Notes under the pieces: model-generated
Databases searched by the model: none
The model's input: only the letters and a program-made list of their open reading frames with translations
Told to the model about the DNA's origin: nothing
Source: CACIAM-69d sp001698445
GTDB taxonomy: Bacteria > Cyanobacteriota > Cyanobacteriia > CACIAM-69d
Assembly: GCF_043235035.1 (NCBI RefSeq)
Contig: NZ_JAZAQF010000012.1
Location: 1-64,000, forward strand
Length of the DNA: 64,000 nucleotides
Direction: 5' to 3'
Shown: piece by piece, positions 51,094 to 60,347 of the stretch
Layout of the letters: each line of letters begins with the position of its first letter
Position numbering within the stretch: position 1 is the stretch's first letter
Program-made: the position numbers and the translations under genes

Positions 51094-53025
51094 CTACCGA
51101 ACCCGCACGGCAATCTCAAAGGGCATTTCCAAATCCGAAGACACTTCAATGCCGTAGTTCCCGCCCACAGGCGCTTCAAAGCTGACGGATCCTTCCAGAC
51201 CTTCCATATCCGGAATCGGGCCATTGGGACCAAACACCGTGGCTCGCAAACCGGAAGGGATATTAATTGAAATCCGCTGACCCGCCTGGGCTTCAAACCC
51301 AAAAGTTTGGGGAACCTGGGGTTGGGTCACGCCTTGGAAGTTGCGCGAAGTGGGTTGGCGGGTTGGCTCTGGGCTGGGGCTAGGGGTTGGCTCCGGAGTC
51401 GGGGTGGGCGTTGGCAGGGGGCTTGGCTCCGGGCTGGGCGTGGCGGCGGCGGCCGCCAGCCGTAAACGCAGGCGGTAGTCTCCCCTGGGAGCGCCGGGGG
51501 CCACGCGCACTTGCAGGGCATATTCACCAGCCACGGCAATCACGCCATCCCACTGGCGCAGATCCCGGCTCGATCGATCCGCCGGATCGCCATCGGGAGC
51601 CAGGAGACTTGCAATTACGTTATTGCCTGCCACGGAAATGCTAAGGGGCTGCTCAGCACCGGCCTGGAAACGATAGATCAGGGTTTCGTTTTCGCCCAGG
51701 GTGCGGGAATCTTCAAAGTCTCCAGCGGGCTGAAGGTTCAACCGCTGGGTGGAGACCACAGGTGAGGCGATCGGGCTAGGGGACGGGGTAGGAGATGGCG
51801 TGGGGGAAGGGCTAGGCAGCGGCGGACTTTCGGAAGCCGTCTCGGTTGGTGTGGGGTTGCTGTTGTTGGGCGATCGGCTCAGGAACTGATTTACCAGGGA
51901 CCAAGAGCCAACTCCCGTCCCCAACACCAACAGCACGCCCAACACCGTCACCGCCCAAGGGTTATCCATCAAGGATCCTCGGGGTTCCACGCTCCAATCG
52001 GGGCCGGGAGCCGGGGCCGGTGCGGGCGATCGAGGGGCGATCGGGGGCGGCGCAGCCCGACCCACCACCACCGTCGCCATGGTTGAAGGGACAGTTCCCG
52101 TGGGATTAGCGGCTGGGGCCGGCGCTGCCGGGGTTGGGGGTGAAGTGGAGGGCGGATGGGTCACGGGGCGGGCCGTCGCATCCAACGTCACCTCCTGCAA
52201 CGCCTGAAGCACCAAGGAGGCAGAAGGATAGCGCTCCGTCGGTTGATAGGCCAACATCCGCCGCAGCAGATCTCCCAAGGCCGGCGTGAGGGGCACATAC
52301 TGATCCCAATGCCAGGTAAGGGTGCGATCGTCTAGCAAGTCCTGGGGTTCTCGCCCCGTCAGCAACACCAACACCGTGGCTGCCAAGGCATAGAGATCGC
52401 TGCTGGGGTAAGCACGGCCGGTTTGAATTTGTTCGCTGGGGGCATAGCCGCTTTTACCGACGGTGGTGGCCTGCACGGCCGTGGCTCCCGGTTGTTGAAA
52501 GCGGGTGGCCATTTCTTTGATGGCCCCAAAGTCAATCAACACGGGAAGTCGGTCGTGTTCCCGCAGAATAATGTTTTCCGGCGAGATATCCCGGTGAATG
52601 ATCCCCAAATTGTGCAGGTAGCTCAACACAGGGAGCAACTGTTGCAAGAGGTAGAACACTTCCCCTTCCGCAAAGAGCTGACCATGGTGCAAGCGGCTAT
52701 CCAGGAGCGATCGATAGGTATTGCCCTGCACGTAGTCCTGCACCAAAAATAAGCGACCTTCCGCCTCAAAGGTGGCTTGAAACTTGGGAATTTGCGGGTG
52801 ATTGATTTGGTAAAGAACCGCTGCCTCGCGCCGGAACAGTTCATTGGATTTTTCGAGGGCGTAGGCATCGCCCACGGGCGGCGTGAATTCCTTGAGGGCA
52901 CAGCGCTCGCCAAATCGCCCCAAATCCTCCGCCAGGTAGGTGCGCCCAAAGCCACCCTGTCCCAACACTTCCACAAGGCGATAGCGATTTTGGAGAACAG
53001 TTCCGGGGGGCAGGGACGGTTGCAT
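51094..53025 (-). CDS. Membrane Ser/Thr protein kinase with extracytoplasmic tail
   Basis: 643 residues. The kinase domain (about 12-280) has GQGGFGRTYLAEDL, Lys in CALKEFTPP, HRDISPENIIL and IDFGAIKE, with the activation segment GKSGYAPSEQI; HRDxxPEN and DFGAIK are typical of cyanobacterial SpkC/SpkF-like kinases. After a Pro/Ala-rich linker comes one membrane segment (about 357-379, WAVTVLGVLLVLGTGVGSWSLV). Outside it lie low-complexity SPTPSPTPSP stretches and two beta-rich segments resembling bacterial pre-peptidase C-terminal domains (FEDSRTLGENETLIYRFQAGAEQPLSISVAGNN; TFGFEAQAGQRISINIPSGL). Probably senses or binds extracytoplasmic ligands. Preceded by 11-bp tandem repeats. Confidence 0.93.
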   Translation of the reverse strand: MQPSLPPGTVLQNRYRLVEVLGQGGFGRTYLAEDLGRFGERCALKEFTPPVGDAYALEKSNELFRREAAVLYQINHPQIPKFQATFEAEGRLFLVQDYVQGNTYRSLLDSRLHHGQLFAEGEVFYLLQQLLPVLSYLHNLGIIHRDISPENIILREHDRLPVLIDFGAIKEMATRFQQPGATAVQATTVGKSGYAPSEQIQTGRAYPSSDLYALAATVLVLLTGREPQDLLDDRTLTWHWDQYVPLTPALGDLLRRMLAYQPTERYPSASLVLQALQEVTLDATARPVTHPPSTSPPTPAAPAPAANPTGTVPSTMATVVVGRAAPPPIAPRSPAPAPAPGPDWSVEPRGSLMDNPWAVTVLGVLLVLGTGVGSWSLVNQFLSRSPNNSNPTPTETASESPPLPSPSPTPSPTPSPSPIASPVVSTQRLNLQPAGDFEDSRTLGENETLIYRFQAGAEQPLSISVAGNNVIASLLAPDGDPADRSSRDLRQWDGVIAVAGEYALQVRVAPGAPRGDYRLRLRLAAAAATPSPEPSPLPTPTPTPEPTPSPSPEPTRQPTSRNFQGVTQPQVPQTFGFEAQAGQRISINIPSGLRATVFGPNGPIPDMEGLEGSVSFEAPVGGNYGIEVSSDLEMPFEIAVRVR

Positions 53026-53099
53026 GGGACTCGGGGCGATCGAAGAACAGTTGAGAGGGCAATTCAGTCAGGCAATAGTCAGGCGATGGTCGAGCAAAA

Positions 53100-53132
53100 A
53101 CTCAAGCGAAACTCAGGCGAAACTCAGGCGAA
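53100..53132. repeat. 11-bp tandem repeat, 3 units
   Basis: ACTCAAGCGAA, ACTCAGGCGAA, ACTCAGGCGAA, then ATTCAG. It lies about 75 bp upstream of the Ser/Thr kinase start codon (53025, minus strand). Confidence 0.88.
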
Positions 53133-53332
53133 ATTCAGAAAAAACCAATTTATTCCGTGACTTGCATCGCCCCATTGGATTGATCAATTGTTTGATCGAA
53201 CCATTAAAGGAGTCGGGTGATTTTGATTGTTCAGACGCAACCGGCGCTAAAACCAATTCATAGGGCTGAATGAACCGATCAGACTTGGGGCGATTAGCGG
53301 CATCGTCGTCACCCAACCACCATTTCCCCTGA

Positions 53333-53563
53333 TTATCCCAGGTCTGCGATCAATCGCCCGGCACAACCGCCCAAGAAACTGGGCGGCGGTTGTTGGTTGA
53401 AGATCCGTTTGATTGGGTCTTCACTGGCTAGCGATTCCGTAGAGTCCCTAGCCGCCTCCTTGGGGGTAGCAAGTTGAGCCGCATCTGCCGACAGGTGTAG
53501 CTTGGGCTTGTCCCGTTGCGATCGACTCAGGAACTTGCCGGAACTCGCTGTGGCTCGCACCAC
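53333..53563 (-). CDS. Possible small protein (76 codons)
   Basis: An open frame from a GTG at 53563 to TAA at 53333. The peptide includes KPKLHLSADAAQLATP and a C-terminal NQQPPPSFLGGCAGRLIADLG, which looks more protein-like than the neighbouring noise and contains one Cys. There is no clear ribosome binding site and no recognised family. The stop-proximal part overlaps an ACAACCGCC/GGCGGTTGT hairpin. This is a candidate only. Confidence 0.25.
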   Translation of the reverse strand: MVRATASSGKFLSRSQRDKPKLHLSADAAQLATPKEAARDSTESLASEDPIKRIFNQQPPPSFLGGCAGRLIADLG

Positions 53564-53931
53564 CAGTTAGGGTCTTGCCCCTATCTGGGGTTGGGCTGGG
53601 TGTTGAATTGCCCGTTTGGGCAACCCTCGGGACTCATCCTAGCCGATCGGGCTAGGGGATGGTCGATCGCCCCATTGAACTCGTTAAACTGCCCCCGTTT
53701 TCTGTCACAATTGCCGCCCGATCGTGCAAAGGTTTCTGACTGTTCCTGACCAGATTCCTGTAACAGCAATTGCTCACGGATGTTATCTGATTCCTTTCGT
53801 CACGGGGCCTGATCAGCCATCTGGTCAAGCCTTGATGACCACCATTGGCGATCGGCTCACAACCACCACCCATGTCATTGAATGCGGGGACGCAAATCCA
53901 AAGAAAATTGGAAGGAAATGCTAAGATTGCC

Positions 53932-54954
53932 ATGAACGCGCTTCGAGGGTCTGCCGTGATTTGCTCTGCGACTTCTCCGCTGCCGACTTCGCATCGCGAA
54001 GTGACGGAAAAGAGCCGACTTCGCATCTTCTCAGGATCGGCAAATGTCGCCTTGGCCGAAGAAGTTGCTGCATACCTGGGGTTACCGTTGGGACCAATGG
54101 TTCGCAAACGGTTCGCCGACGGTGAGCTTTATGTTCAAATCCAGGAGTCAATCCGGGGTTGTGATGTTTATCTGATCCAACCGGTTTGTCGCCCTGTGAA
54201 TGACCATTTAATGGAATTGTTGATCATGGTGGATGCTTGCCGCCGAGCTTCGGCGCGCCAAGTTACCGCTGTGATTCCCTACTACGGCTATGCCAGGGCC
54301 GATCGCAAGACGGCCGGCCGGGAATCAATTACGGCTAAACTGGTGGCGAACCTGGTTGTGAAATCCGGAGCCGATCGGGTGTTGGCCATGGACTTGCATT
54401 CAGCGCAAATCCAAGGCTATTTCGATATTCCGCTCGATCATGTTTTTGGTGCGCCAGTCCTGATTGACTACCTCGAAAGCAAGAATCTGTCGGACATTGT
54501 CGTGGTGTCACCCGATGTGGGCGGGGTGGCTCGGGCCCGGGCCTTTGCTAAGCGCCTGAACGATGCGCCCCTGGCGATCATTGACAAACGCCGCCAGATG
54601 CACAATGTGGCGGAAGTGCTGAATGTCATTGGTGATGTAAAGGGCAAAACAGCCGTTTTGGTGGATGACATCATCGACACAGGCGGCACGCTCACGGAAG
54701 GGGCCCGGATGCTGCGTCGGGAAGGGGCACGCCAGGTTTATGCCTGTGCCACCCATGCGGTGTTCTCCCCCCCGGCGATCGAGCGCTTGTCCAGTGGGTT
54801 ATTTGAAGAGGTGATTGTCACCAACACGATTCCCATGATGGATCGCCACCATTTTGACCAACTAACGGTTTTGTCGGTGGCTAATGTGCTGGGCGAAACC
54901 ATCTGGCGCATCCACGAAGACACGTCAGTTAGCAGCATGTTCATCAATGATTAA
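53932..54954 (+). CDS. prs: Ribose-phosphate pyrophosphokinase
   Basis: About 340 residues from the ATG at 53932, which has GGAAGGAAATG about 18 bp upstream; the frame is open further to 53845. Makes PRPP from ribose 5-phosphate and ATP for nucleotide, histidine and tryptophan synthesis. Class I PRS motifs: RIFSGSANVALAEEVAAYLG, FADGELYVQIQESIRGCDVYLIQ, YYGYARADRKTAGRESITAKLVANL, the Mg/PRPP site MDLHSAQIQGYFDIP, VVSPDVGGVARARAFA and VLVDDIIDTGGTLTEGA. The first 30 residues, before SRLRIFSG, are an extra leader compared with most homologues. Upstream of hisA, which consumes a PRPP-derived intermediate, though 411 bp apart. Confidence 0.96.
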   Translation: MNALRGSAVICSATSPLPTSHREVTEKSRLRIFSGSANVALAEEVAAYLGLPLGPMVRKRFADGELYVQIQESIRGCDVYLIQPVCRPVNDHLMELLIMVDACRRASARQVTAVIPYYGYARADRKTAGRESITAKLVANLVVKSGADRVLAMDLHSAQIQGYFDIPLDHVFGAPVLIDYLESKNLSDIVVVSPDVGGVARARAFAKRLNDAPLAIIDKRRQMHNVAEVLNVIGDVKGKTAVLVDDIIDTGGTLTEGARMLRREGARQVYACATHAVFSPPAIERLSSGLFEEVIVTNTIPMMDRHHFDQLTVLSVANVLGETIWRIHEDTSVSSMFIND

Positions 54955-55116
54955 TATCAGTGATTCAAGGATGCGCCGGCCAAGCTAGCTGATTTGGGCG
55001 AGTTAGGCTCACTGATGCATGGTGCAGGGAGCGAGTTCGTTCGGAAGGCGGCTTCTGGCCATTGCTCCTTCAAGGACGGAATCCCTAAACGTTGTCCTAA
55101 AACTCAAGGGTGACTG

Positions 55117-55160
55117 ACGATCGACCGAGAAACCCAACGGGGATATTCACGGTCGATCGT
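55117..55160 (+). terminator. 11-bp perfect inverted repeat after prs
   Basis: ACGATCGACCG at 55117-55127 pairs exactly with CGGTCGATCGT at 55150-55160, leaving a 22-nt loop; TTGATTTTCGCTGGTTTTTC follows. Same design as the 14-bp repeat after rsmG (CGATCG-containing arms and a loop of about 21 nt). Possible terminator of prs. Confidence 0.5.
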
Positions 55161-55235
55161 TGATTTTCGCTGGTTTTTCGGAATTGTCATTTGGGGCGAT
55201 CGGGCGCGATTGAGTGCAATTGGATGCGATCCAGA

Positions 55236-55264
55236 CCCCCTGAAACCCATTTTGGTGCAGGGGG
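55236..55264 (+). promoter_or_regulatory. Hairpin in the hisA leader
   Basis: CCCCCTG (55236-55242) pairs with CAGGGGG (55258-55264) around a 15-nt loop with a further ACC/GGT pairing. It is about 100 bp before the hisA start. No T-run follows. I do not recognise it as a known riboswitch. Confidence 0.35.
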
Positions 55265-55365
55265 CCACCCAAAACCTGGCTGATGCCCTATGTTGTGAAT
55301 TACGGCCTTCAGGTAGATTGATTGGGGTTTCTGATTTTGTATTTTCTGAAGGATGAGGATTAGCC

Positions 55366-56148
55366 ATGGATATTTTTCCGGCGATCGATCTGTTGGGTGG
55401 ACGTTGTGTCCGGCTCTTTCAAGGTGACTATGATCGCGCGGAAACCTTTGGTGATGATCCGGTGATGGTTGCCCAGCGGTGGATAACGGCGGGGGCCAGT
55501 TGGTTGCATCTGGTTGATTTGGATGGGGCTAAAACGGGAGAACCCGTGAATCTCCAGGCGATCGCGGCCATTACCCAACAACTGGGCGATCGCCCGATTC
55601 AAATTCAAGTGGGAGGCGGCATCCGAACCCGCGATCGCGCGGCCCGTCTGTTCGAGTTGGGAATCACCAGAGCGATTGTGGGAACCGTGGCCGTGGAGCA
55701 GCCGGACGAAGTGGCCGCCTGGTGCGCGGAATTTCCTGGGCGGATCGTAATTGGCATTGATGCCCGCAATGGCTGGGTTGCAACCCGGGGTTGGCTGGAA
55801 ACCTCCGAAGTGCGGGCGGTGGAATTGGCTCAGCGCGTTCAGGACTGGGGTGCAGCGGCCATTGTTTACACGGATATTCACCGGGATGGCACTTTAGCGG
55901 GCCCCAACAAGGAAGCCCTGCGCGAGCTGGCGGAAGGGGTTTCCATTCCCGTGATTGCCTCCGGGGGGATCAGTTCCGTCACCGATTTATTGGGGCTGCT
56001 GGCCCTAGAGCCAGTGGGAGTCACGGGGGCGATTGTGGGTCGTGCCCTCTACACCGGCAACGTGGATCTCAAAGAGGCCATCCAGGCGGTGGGCCCAGGC
56101 CGGATTCAAGACATCCCCCTGAATTTTGGTCAGGAGGCGATCGGGTAA
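55366..56148 (+). CDS. hisA: Phosphoribosylformimino-5-aminoimidazole carboxamide ribotide isomerase
   Basis: 260 residues; the (beta-alpha)8 barrel Amadori isomerase of histidine synthesis. Starts MDIFPAIDLLGGRCVRLFQGDYDR with the catalytic Asp8; the second catalytic Asp is in VIGIDARNGWVATRGWLE. Other family blocks are HLVDLDGAKTGEPVN, IQVGGGIRTRDRAARLFE, YTDIHRDGTLAGPN and IASGGISSVTDL. It has a strong ribosome binding site. The C-terminus (VDLKEAIQAVGPG) is standard. It converges on the M16 peptidase. No other his genes are adjacent, as is usual in cyanobacteria, where the pathway is scattered. Confidence 0.97.
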   Translation: MDIFPAIDLLGGRCVRLFQGDYDRAETFGDDPVMVAQRWITAGASWLHLVDLDGAKTGEPVNLQAIAAITQQLGDRPIQIQVGGGIRTRDRAARLFELGITRAIVGTVAVEQPDEVAAWCAEFPGRIVIGIDARNGWVATRGWLETSEVRAVELAQRVQDWGAAAIVYTDIHRDGTLAGPNKEALRELAEGVSIPVIASGGISSVTDLLGLLALEPVGVTGAIVGRALYTGNVDLKEAIQAVGPGRIQDIPLNFGQEAIG

Positions 56149-56257
56149 CTCTGCCGCTGAGGCAGCTCTGGAATCCACTGCGATCGAGGGGCCCATCCGG
56201 GTTAGCGATCGCCCAGCAATCGCCCAATCCTGAACAAATTCTTGCCCATCTTCAGCT

Positions 56258-57577
56258 CTAGTCCTGAGCAGCAGCGGGGCGCAGGATGACCAACCCATAG
56301 GCCTGGGGATTCAGATATTGCTGGGCTGCCCGCTGCAAGTCTTCTGGGGTCAGGCAACGAACGGCATCGGGATATCGCAGGGCTGCGTCCAGATTGCCAA
56401 CCAACGTTTGGTAGTAGCCATAGAGATTCGATCGATTCGCAGGGGTTTCATTGCCAAACACAAACCCGTTAGCCACCCGCGCCCGCACCCGATCGACCTC
56501 CGCCATGCTCACCGGTTCCGAACCGATACGCGCCATGTGATCTTGCAAGCGGGCTTCCAGCTCCGGCAAATGCTCCGGCTCACAATGGGCGGCCAAATAA
56601 AATGTTCCTTGGGCACGGTAGGTCAAATTGGTGGCCGAAACCTTGGACACCAATCGCCGCTCTTCCCGCAAGTCCCGTACCAGGCGCGAGGTGCGGCCAT
56701 GGCCCAACACCGCCGCCAACACATCCAGCGGATAGGTTTCCCGCAAGTCCTGTAGCCCCGGAACGCGCCAGAGCATGATCAGGCGGGCCTGTTGCAGCGA
56801 TGGATCAATGATTTCCCGGCGTTCAACGCGATCGAACGGCAACTCCGGAATCAACGATGGCGCGGCCACCGGCAAACCCGACCAGTCCCGATCGCGCCAG
56901 GCCTCGTTGAAGCCGGTTTCCAAAATCTCGAATAACTGCTCCGGCGGCAAATTGCCCACCGCCACGGCCGTCACTGACTGCGGGCGATAGTAGCGATCAT
57001 GGAAGTCCCGCATCTGCTGCACATCCAAGTGAGCAATCACTTCCGTGGGACCCAACACCGGCCGGTGATAGGGCAAGGTCTCAAAGGCCAAATTCATCAC
57101 CGCTTGGAAGGTGCGACGGCGAGGATTGTCTTGGCTGCGGCGAATTTCTTCGAGCACCACGTGGCGCTCCCGGTCAAATTCCGCCGCCGGCAACTGGGGC
57201 CGCAATGCCACGTCGAATTGCAAAGGAGCCAGGGCCGCAAAATCCTGGGGGGCGGCGGTCAAATAAAACTGGGTGTAGTCTTGGCTGGTGGCGGCGTTGG
57301 TAACTGCTCCGCAAGCTTCAATTCGCTGTTCAAATTCCCCGAGGGCGAGCCGATCGCTCCCTTTAAACACCATGTGCTCCAAAAAGTGGGCCATGCCATT
57401 AATGGATTCAGGTTCGATCGCTGAACCAGCGTTGACCCACAAACTGAGATTGACCGCCTCAACGGGCATCTGCTCCACAATCGCGAGTGCACCACAGTCT
57501 AACCGCCGAATTAACGGCCCAGTACGGACGGTTTCGATCGGCGGCAGGGCCGGGGCAAACAAGCTTGGCGACATCAT
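56258..57577 (-). CDS. M16 family zinc metallopeptidase (processing-peptidase-like)
   Basis: 439 residues. The inverted zinc motif HFLEH (His64, Glu67, His68) is followed by the third ligand Glu in the RHVVLEEIRRSQDNP region. The substrate-binding C-terminal half (about 230-439) has LPFDRVERREIIDPSLQQARLIMLWRVPG and the end region GFVFGNETPANRSNLYGYYQTL. Length fits a one-subunit M16B peptidase similar to mitochondrial processing peptidase. In some cyanobacteria a second, inactive M16 subunit is adjacent; none is visible here. It lies 46 bp downstream of cphA on the same strand, so co-transcription is likely. Confidence 0.93.
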   Translation of the reverse strand: MMSPSLFAPALPPIETVRTGPLIRRLDCGALAIVEQMPVEAVNLSLWVNAGSAIEPESINGMAHFLEHMVFKGSDRLALGEFEQRIEACGAVTNAATSQDYTQFYLTAAPQDFAALAPLQFDVALRPQLPAAEFDRERHVVLEEIRRSQDNPRRRTFQAVMNLAFETLPYHRPVLGPTEVIAHLDVQQMRDFHDRYYRPQSVTAVAVGNLPPEQLFEILETGFNEAWRDRDWSGLPVAAPSLIPELPFDRVERREIIDPSLQQARLIMLWRVPGLQDLRETYPLDVLAAVLGHGRTSRLVRDLREERRLVSKVSATNLTYRAQGTFYLAAHCEPEHLPELEARLQDHMARIGSEPVSMAEVDRVRARVANGFVFGNETPANRSNLYGYYQTLVGNLDAALRYPDAVRCLTPEDLQRAAQQYLNPQAYGLVILRPAAAQD

Positions 57578-57623
57578 TGGCTCAGCTCGCGGAAAGGTAA
57601 GATTTAGTTAGACCGCTATTAGC

Positions 57624-60347
57624 CTAGACCGATTTCACCTCACTGTGCTGGCTGGTGCGGTTACTGGCGGGATCGGCGATCGGGTTTTTTGGGGTGGACG
57701 TTGTTTTTGTGGTCTCCCGAGGGCCGCGGGCCTCAATCAGGTCAATGGCGCGGCTGACACTTTCCGGGAAAACCACCACTAGCCCGCCATCCACCGCCCG
57801 ATCGAGGGCCGTATTCACCGCCGTTGTTTCATCCAGGATGGTTTCAAACCGGCGAACCCGCGCAATCCCCTCCTGACGAGCGACGGTGATGCCCGCTTCG
57901 ATTTGGCGAGCGGCGCTGCCCCGGGCCCGGCCGCGATTGTCGTCATCTTCCTTGATCAGAATTTCATCGAACATTTGGGCCGCCAGCTTGCCCAGCAATT
58001 GAAAGTCCTCGTCACGGCGATCGCCCGGGCCACCGACCACGCCCACCTTAGTACCGGGCCAGTTTTGGACAAACACGCCCACCGCTTCATAGCCAGCGGG
58101 ATTGTGAGCGTAGTCCACCAGGGCATGGTAGCGACCCAAATCAAACAGATTCATCCGCCCCGGGGTCTGCTTGGCACTGGATGTGAAGGTCATCAGGGCC
58201 TGACGAATCGCTTCAATGCGCACCCCTTGGGCAAAGGCGGCCAAACTGGCGGCCAGGGCATTGGCAATTTGGAAGGCGGCCTTTCCGCCCAGGGTGAGGG
58301 GAATGTTTTCGGCTCGATCGATCCGCAGGGTCCAATCGCCTTTGAGAATCGACAGGTAGCCGTTTTCATAAACAGCGGCCAAGCCTCCCTGTCGGGCATG
58401 TTCCCGCACGATCGGGTTATCCGGGTTCATGGAGAAGTAGGTGACCTGGGCCAACACATGCTCCGCCATGGCCGCCACCAGGGGATCATCCGCATTGAGC
58501 ACCGCATAGCCATCGGGGGCCGCGGCTTCTGCCACCACCGCTTTCACGCGGGCCATTTGCTCGATCGTGTCGATGTCCCCCAGACCCAGGTGGTCAGCGG
58601 CCACATTCAACACCACACCCACATCGCAGCGATCGAACGCCAAGCCCGATCGCAAAATGCCCCCCCGAGCTGTTTCCAGAATGGCCACTTCCACGGTCGG
58701 GTCTTGCAGGATCAGATTGGCACTTTGGGGGCCGGTGTTGTCCCCGGGCTCCACCATGTATTCCCCGATGTAAGTGCCGTCTGTGGTCGTGTAGCCCACC
58801 ACTTGTCCCGTTTGGCGATAGATATGGGCAATCAGGCGGGTCGTGGTGGTTTTGCCGTTGGTGCCGGTCACCGACACGATCGGCACATGGGCCGGTGACC
58901 CCGGCGGAAACAGCATATCCAGCACCGGTTCCGCCACGTTGCGGGGAATCCCTTCACTGGGCTGCACATGCATCCGGAAGCCTGGCGCAGCGTTCACTTC
59001 AATCACCACACCCCCGTTTTCGCGCAGGGGGCGGGAAATATCGGGCGTAACAATATCAATCCCGGCAATATCCAAGCCAATGATCTTGACGACCCGTTGG
59101 GCTAACCAAACGTTTTCCGGGTGAATTTCATCGGTGCGATCGATCGCAATGCCACCGGTACTCAGGTTCGCCGTGCCTCGCAAATAGCAAATTTCGCCCC
59201 GATCGAGCACAGTATCGAGGGTCAGGCTTTGCCGTTCCAGCATTTGTTCTAAGGGGCGATCGATCGCGATTTTGGTGAGCACATTATCGTGGCCACTGCC
59301 CCGACGTGGATCGCGATTGGTTTCATCAATCAACGCCTGAATGGTCGATCGCCCATCCCCAATCACCCGAGCCGGTATGCGCTCCGCCACGGCCACCACC
59401 TGACCATTGACCACCAACACCCGGTGATCATTCCCCTTATAAAACCGCTCCACCAAAATCGTTTGGGACTTGGAATCGGCCATGGCCATTTCATAGGCCT
59501 CTTCTGCTGCTTCCCAAGATTCGATGTCCAGGGTGATGCCCCGGCCATGGTTGCCGTCTAGGGGTTTAATTGCGATCGGGTAGCCACCGACCTCCGCGAT
59601 CGCATCCTGTAGCTCGTCTAGGTATCGAACCGTCGTCCCCCGAGGAACCGGCACGCCCGCATCGGCCAAAACTCGCTTGGTGCCGTCCTTGTCGCAGGCC
59701 AACTCCACCGCCAAAATTCCTGTGCGATCGCTCAGGGTCGCCTGCACCCGCTTTTGGCGAACCCCATACCCCAACTGAATCAAGGAGCGTGCCGCCAACT
59801 GCCGCCAAGGAATTCCCCGTCGCTCTGCCTCGCGCACCAGGGATTCCGTGCTGGGGCCAAGGGCTTCCTCTGCCCGAATTTCCTCCAGATCCTGCAAGTC
59901 TTGCTCCAGCTCGGCCCGGGGATAGCTGCCCGAGTCCACAATGCTGCGGCACAGACGCACGGCCGCTCGGGCCGCATACCGTCCGGCCCGCTCGTTTTCA
60001 TACTCAATCGCTACCAAATAAACCCCCGGCTCCGAGGTTTCCCGCGTGCGCCCAAACCCCACGGACATCTGCGTCAATTCCTGAAGTTCCAGGGCCACAT
60101 GCTCCACGATGTGCCCCATCATCGTGCCTTCGCGCACCCGCTCCAGAAAACCACCCCGCTTGCCCCGCGAGCAGTGATGCTCCATTAAGCTGGGCAGGGC
60201 TTCCACCAGTCCTTCGTAGAACCCCGGAATCTCGTTGGAGGGGCGATCAGCCAAGTCCGCCAAATCCAAACGCAAAACGACAAGCTTATGGCGGCGAATG
60301 CTCCAATAATTGGGGCCGCGGAGCGTCTGGACTTTCAGGATCTTCAT
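57624..60347 (-). CDS. cphA: Cyanophycin synthetase
   Basis: 907 residues. Builds cyanophycin (multi-L-arginyl-poly-L-aspartate) by ATP-dependent addition of Asp and Arg. The N-terminal domain starts MKILKVQTLRGPNYWSIRRHKL; the central ATP-grasp domain (about 220-475) has VPRGTTVRYLDELQDAIAEVGGYPIAIKPLDGNHGRGI; the C-terminal Mur-ligase-like domain (about 485-875) has VTGTNGKTTTTRLIAHI, LNVAADHLGLGDIDT and DYAHNPAGYEAV. The Ser/Thr-rich C-terminal tail (TTKTTSTPKNPIADPASNRTS) is not conserved. No cyanophycinase (cphB) is adjacent. Probably forms an operon with the M16 peptidase downstream. Confidence 0.97.
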   Translation of the reverse strand: MKILKVQTLRGPNYWSIRRHKLVVLRLDLADLADRPSNEIPGFYEGLVEALPSLMEHHCSRGKRGGFLERVREGTMMGHIVEHVALELQELTQMSVGFGRTRETSEPGVYLVAIEYENERAGRYAARAAVRLCRSIVDSGSYPRAELEQDLQDLEEIRAEEALGPSTESLVREAERRGIPWRQLAARSLIQLGYGVRQKRVQATLSDRTGILAVELACDKDGTKRVLADAGVPVPRGTTVRYLDELQDAIAEVGGYPIAIKPLDGNHGRGITLDIESWEAAEEAYEMAMADSKSQTILVERFYKGNDHRVLVVNGQVVAVAERIPARVIGDGRSTIQALIDETNRDPRRGSGHDNVLTKIAIDRPLEQMLERQSLTLDTVLDRGEICYLRGTANLSTGGIAIDRTDEIHPENVWLAQRVVKIIGLDIAGIDIVTPDISRPLRENGGVVIEVNAAPGFRMHVQPSEGIPRNVAEPVLDMLFPPGSPAHVPIVSVTGTNGKTTTTRLIAHIYRQTGQVVGYTTTDGTYIGEYMVEPGDNTGPQSANLILQDPTVEVAILETARGGILRSGLAFDRCDVGVVLNVAADHLGLGDIDTIEQMARVKAVVAEAAAPDGYAVLNADDPLVAAMAEHVLAQVTYFSMNPDNPIVREHARQGGLAAVYENGYLSILKGDWTLRIDRAENIPLTLGGKAAFQIANALAASLAAFAQGVRIEAIRQALMTFTSSAKQTPGRMNLFDLGRYHALVDYAHNPAGYEAVGVFVQNWPGTKVGVVGGPGDRRDEDFQLLGKLAAQMFDEILIKEDDDNRGRARGSAARQIEAGITVARQEGIARVRRFETILDETTAVNTALDRAVDGGLVVVFPESVSRAIDLIEARGPRETTKTTSTPKNPIADPASNRTSQHSEVKSV

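Larger units (their letters stand above)
53026..53931. other. 906-bp divergent region between kinase and prs
   Basis: Contains an 11-bp array (53100-53132), a possible 76-codon minus-strand frame (53333-53563, listed separately), hairpins such as TTGCCC-GTTT-GGGCAA near 53608 and CCTAGCC/GGCTAGG near 53638, and the leader of prs with GGAAGGAAATG. No established gene is evident. Confidence 0.5.
54955..55365. other. prs-hisA intergenic region with two hairpins
   Basis: No gene. It holds an 11-bp perfect inverted repeat (55117-55160) and a 7-bp stem CCCCCTG/CAGGGGG with an inner ACC/GGT pairing (55236-55264). The hisA ATG at 55366 has GGATGAGGATTAGCC directly in front, a good ribosome binding site. 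Confidence 0.55.

Noticed and set aside
55236..55264. Hairpin before hisA as a known riboswitch or T-box
   Set aside because: Only a single stem of 7 bp; no conserved T-box or aptamer elements recognised.
57903..58898. 331-codon plus-strand frame inside cphA
   Set aside because: Antisense shadow of the Mur-ligase domain; low-complexity His/Gly/Gln composition.
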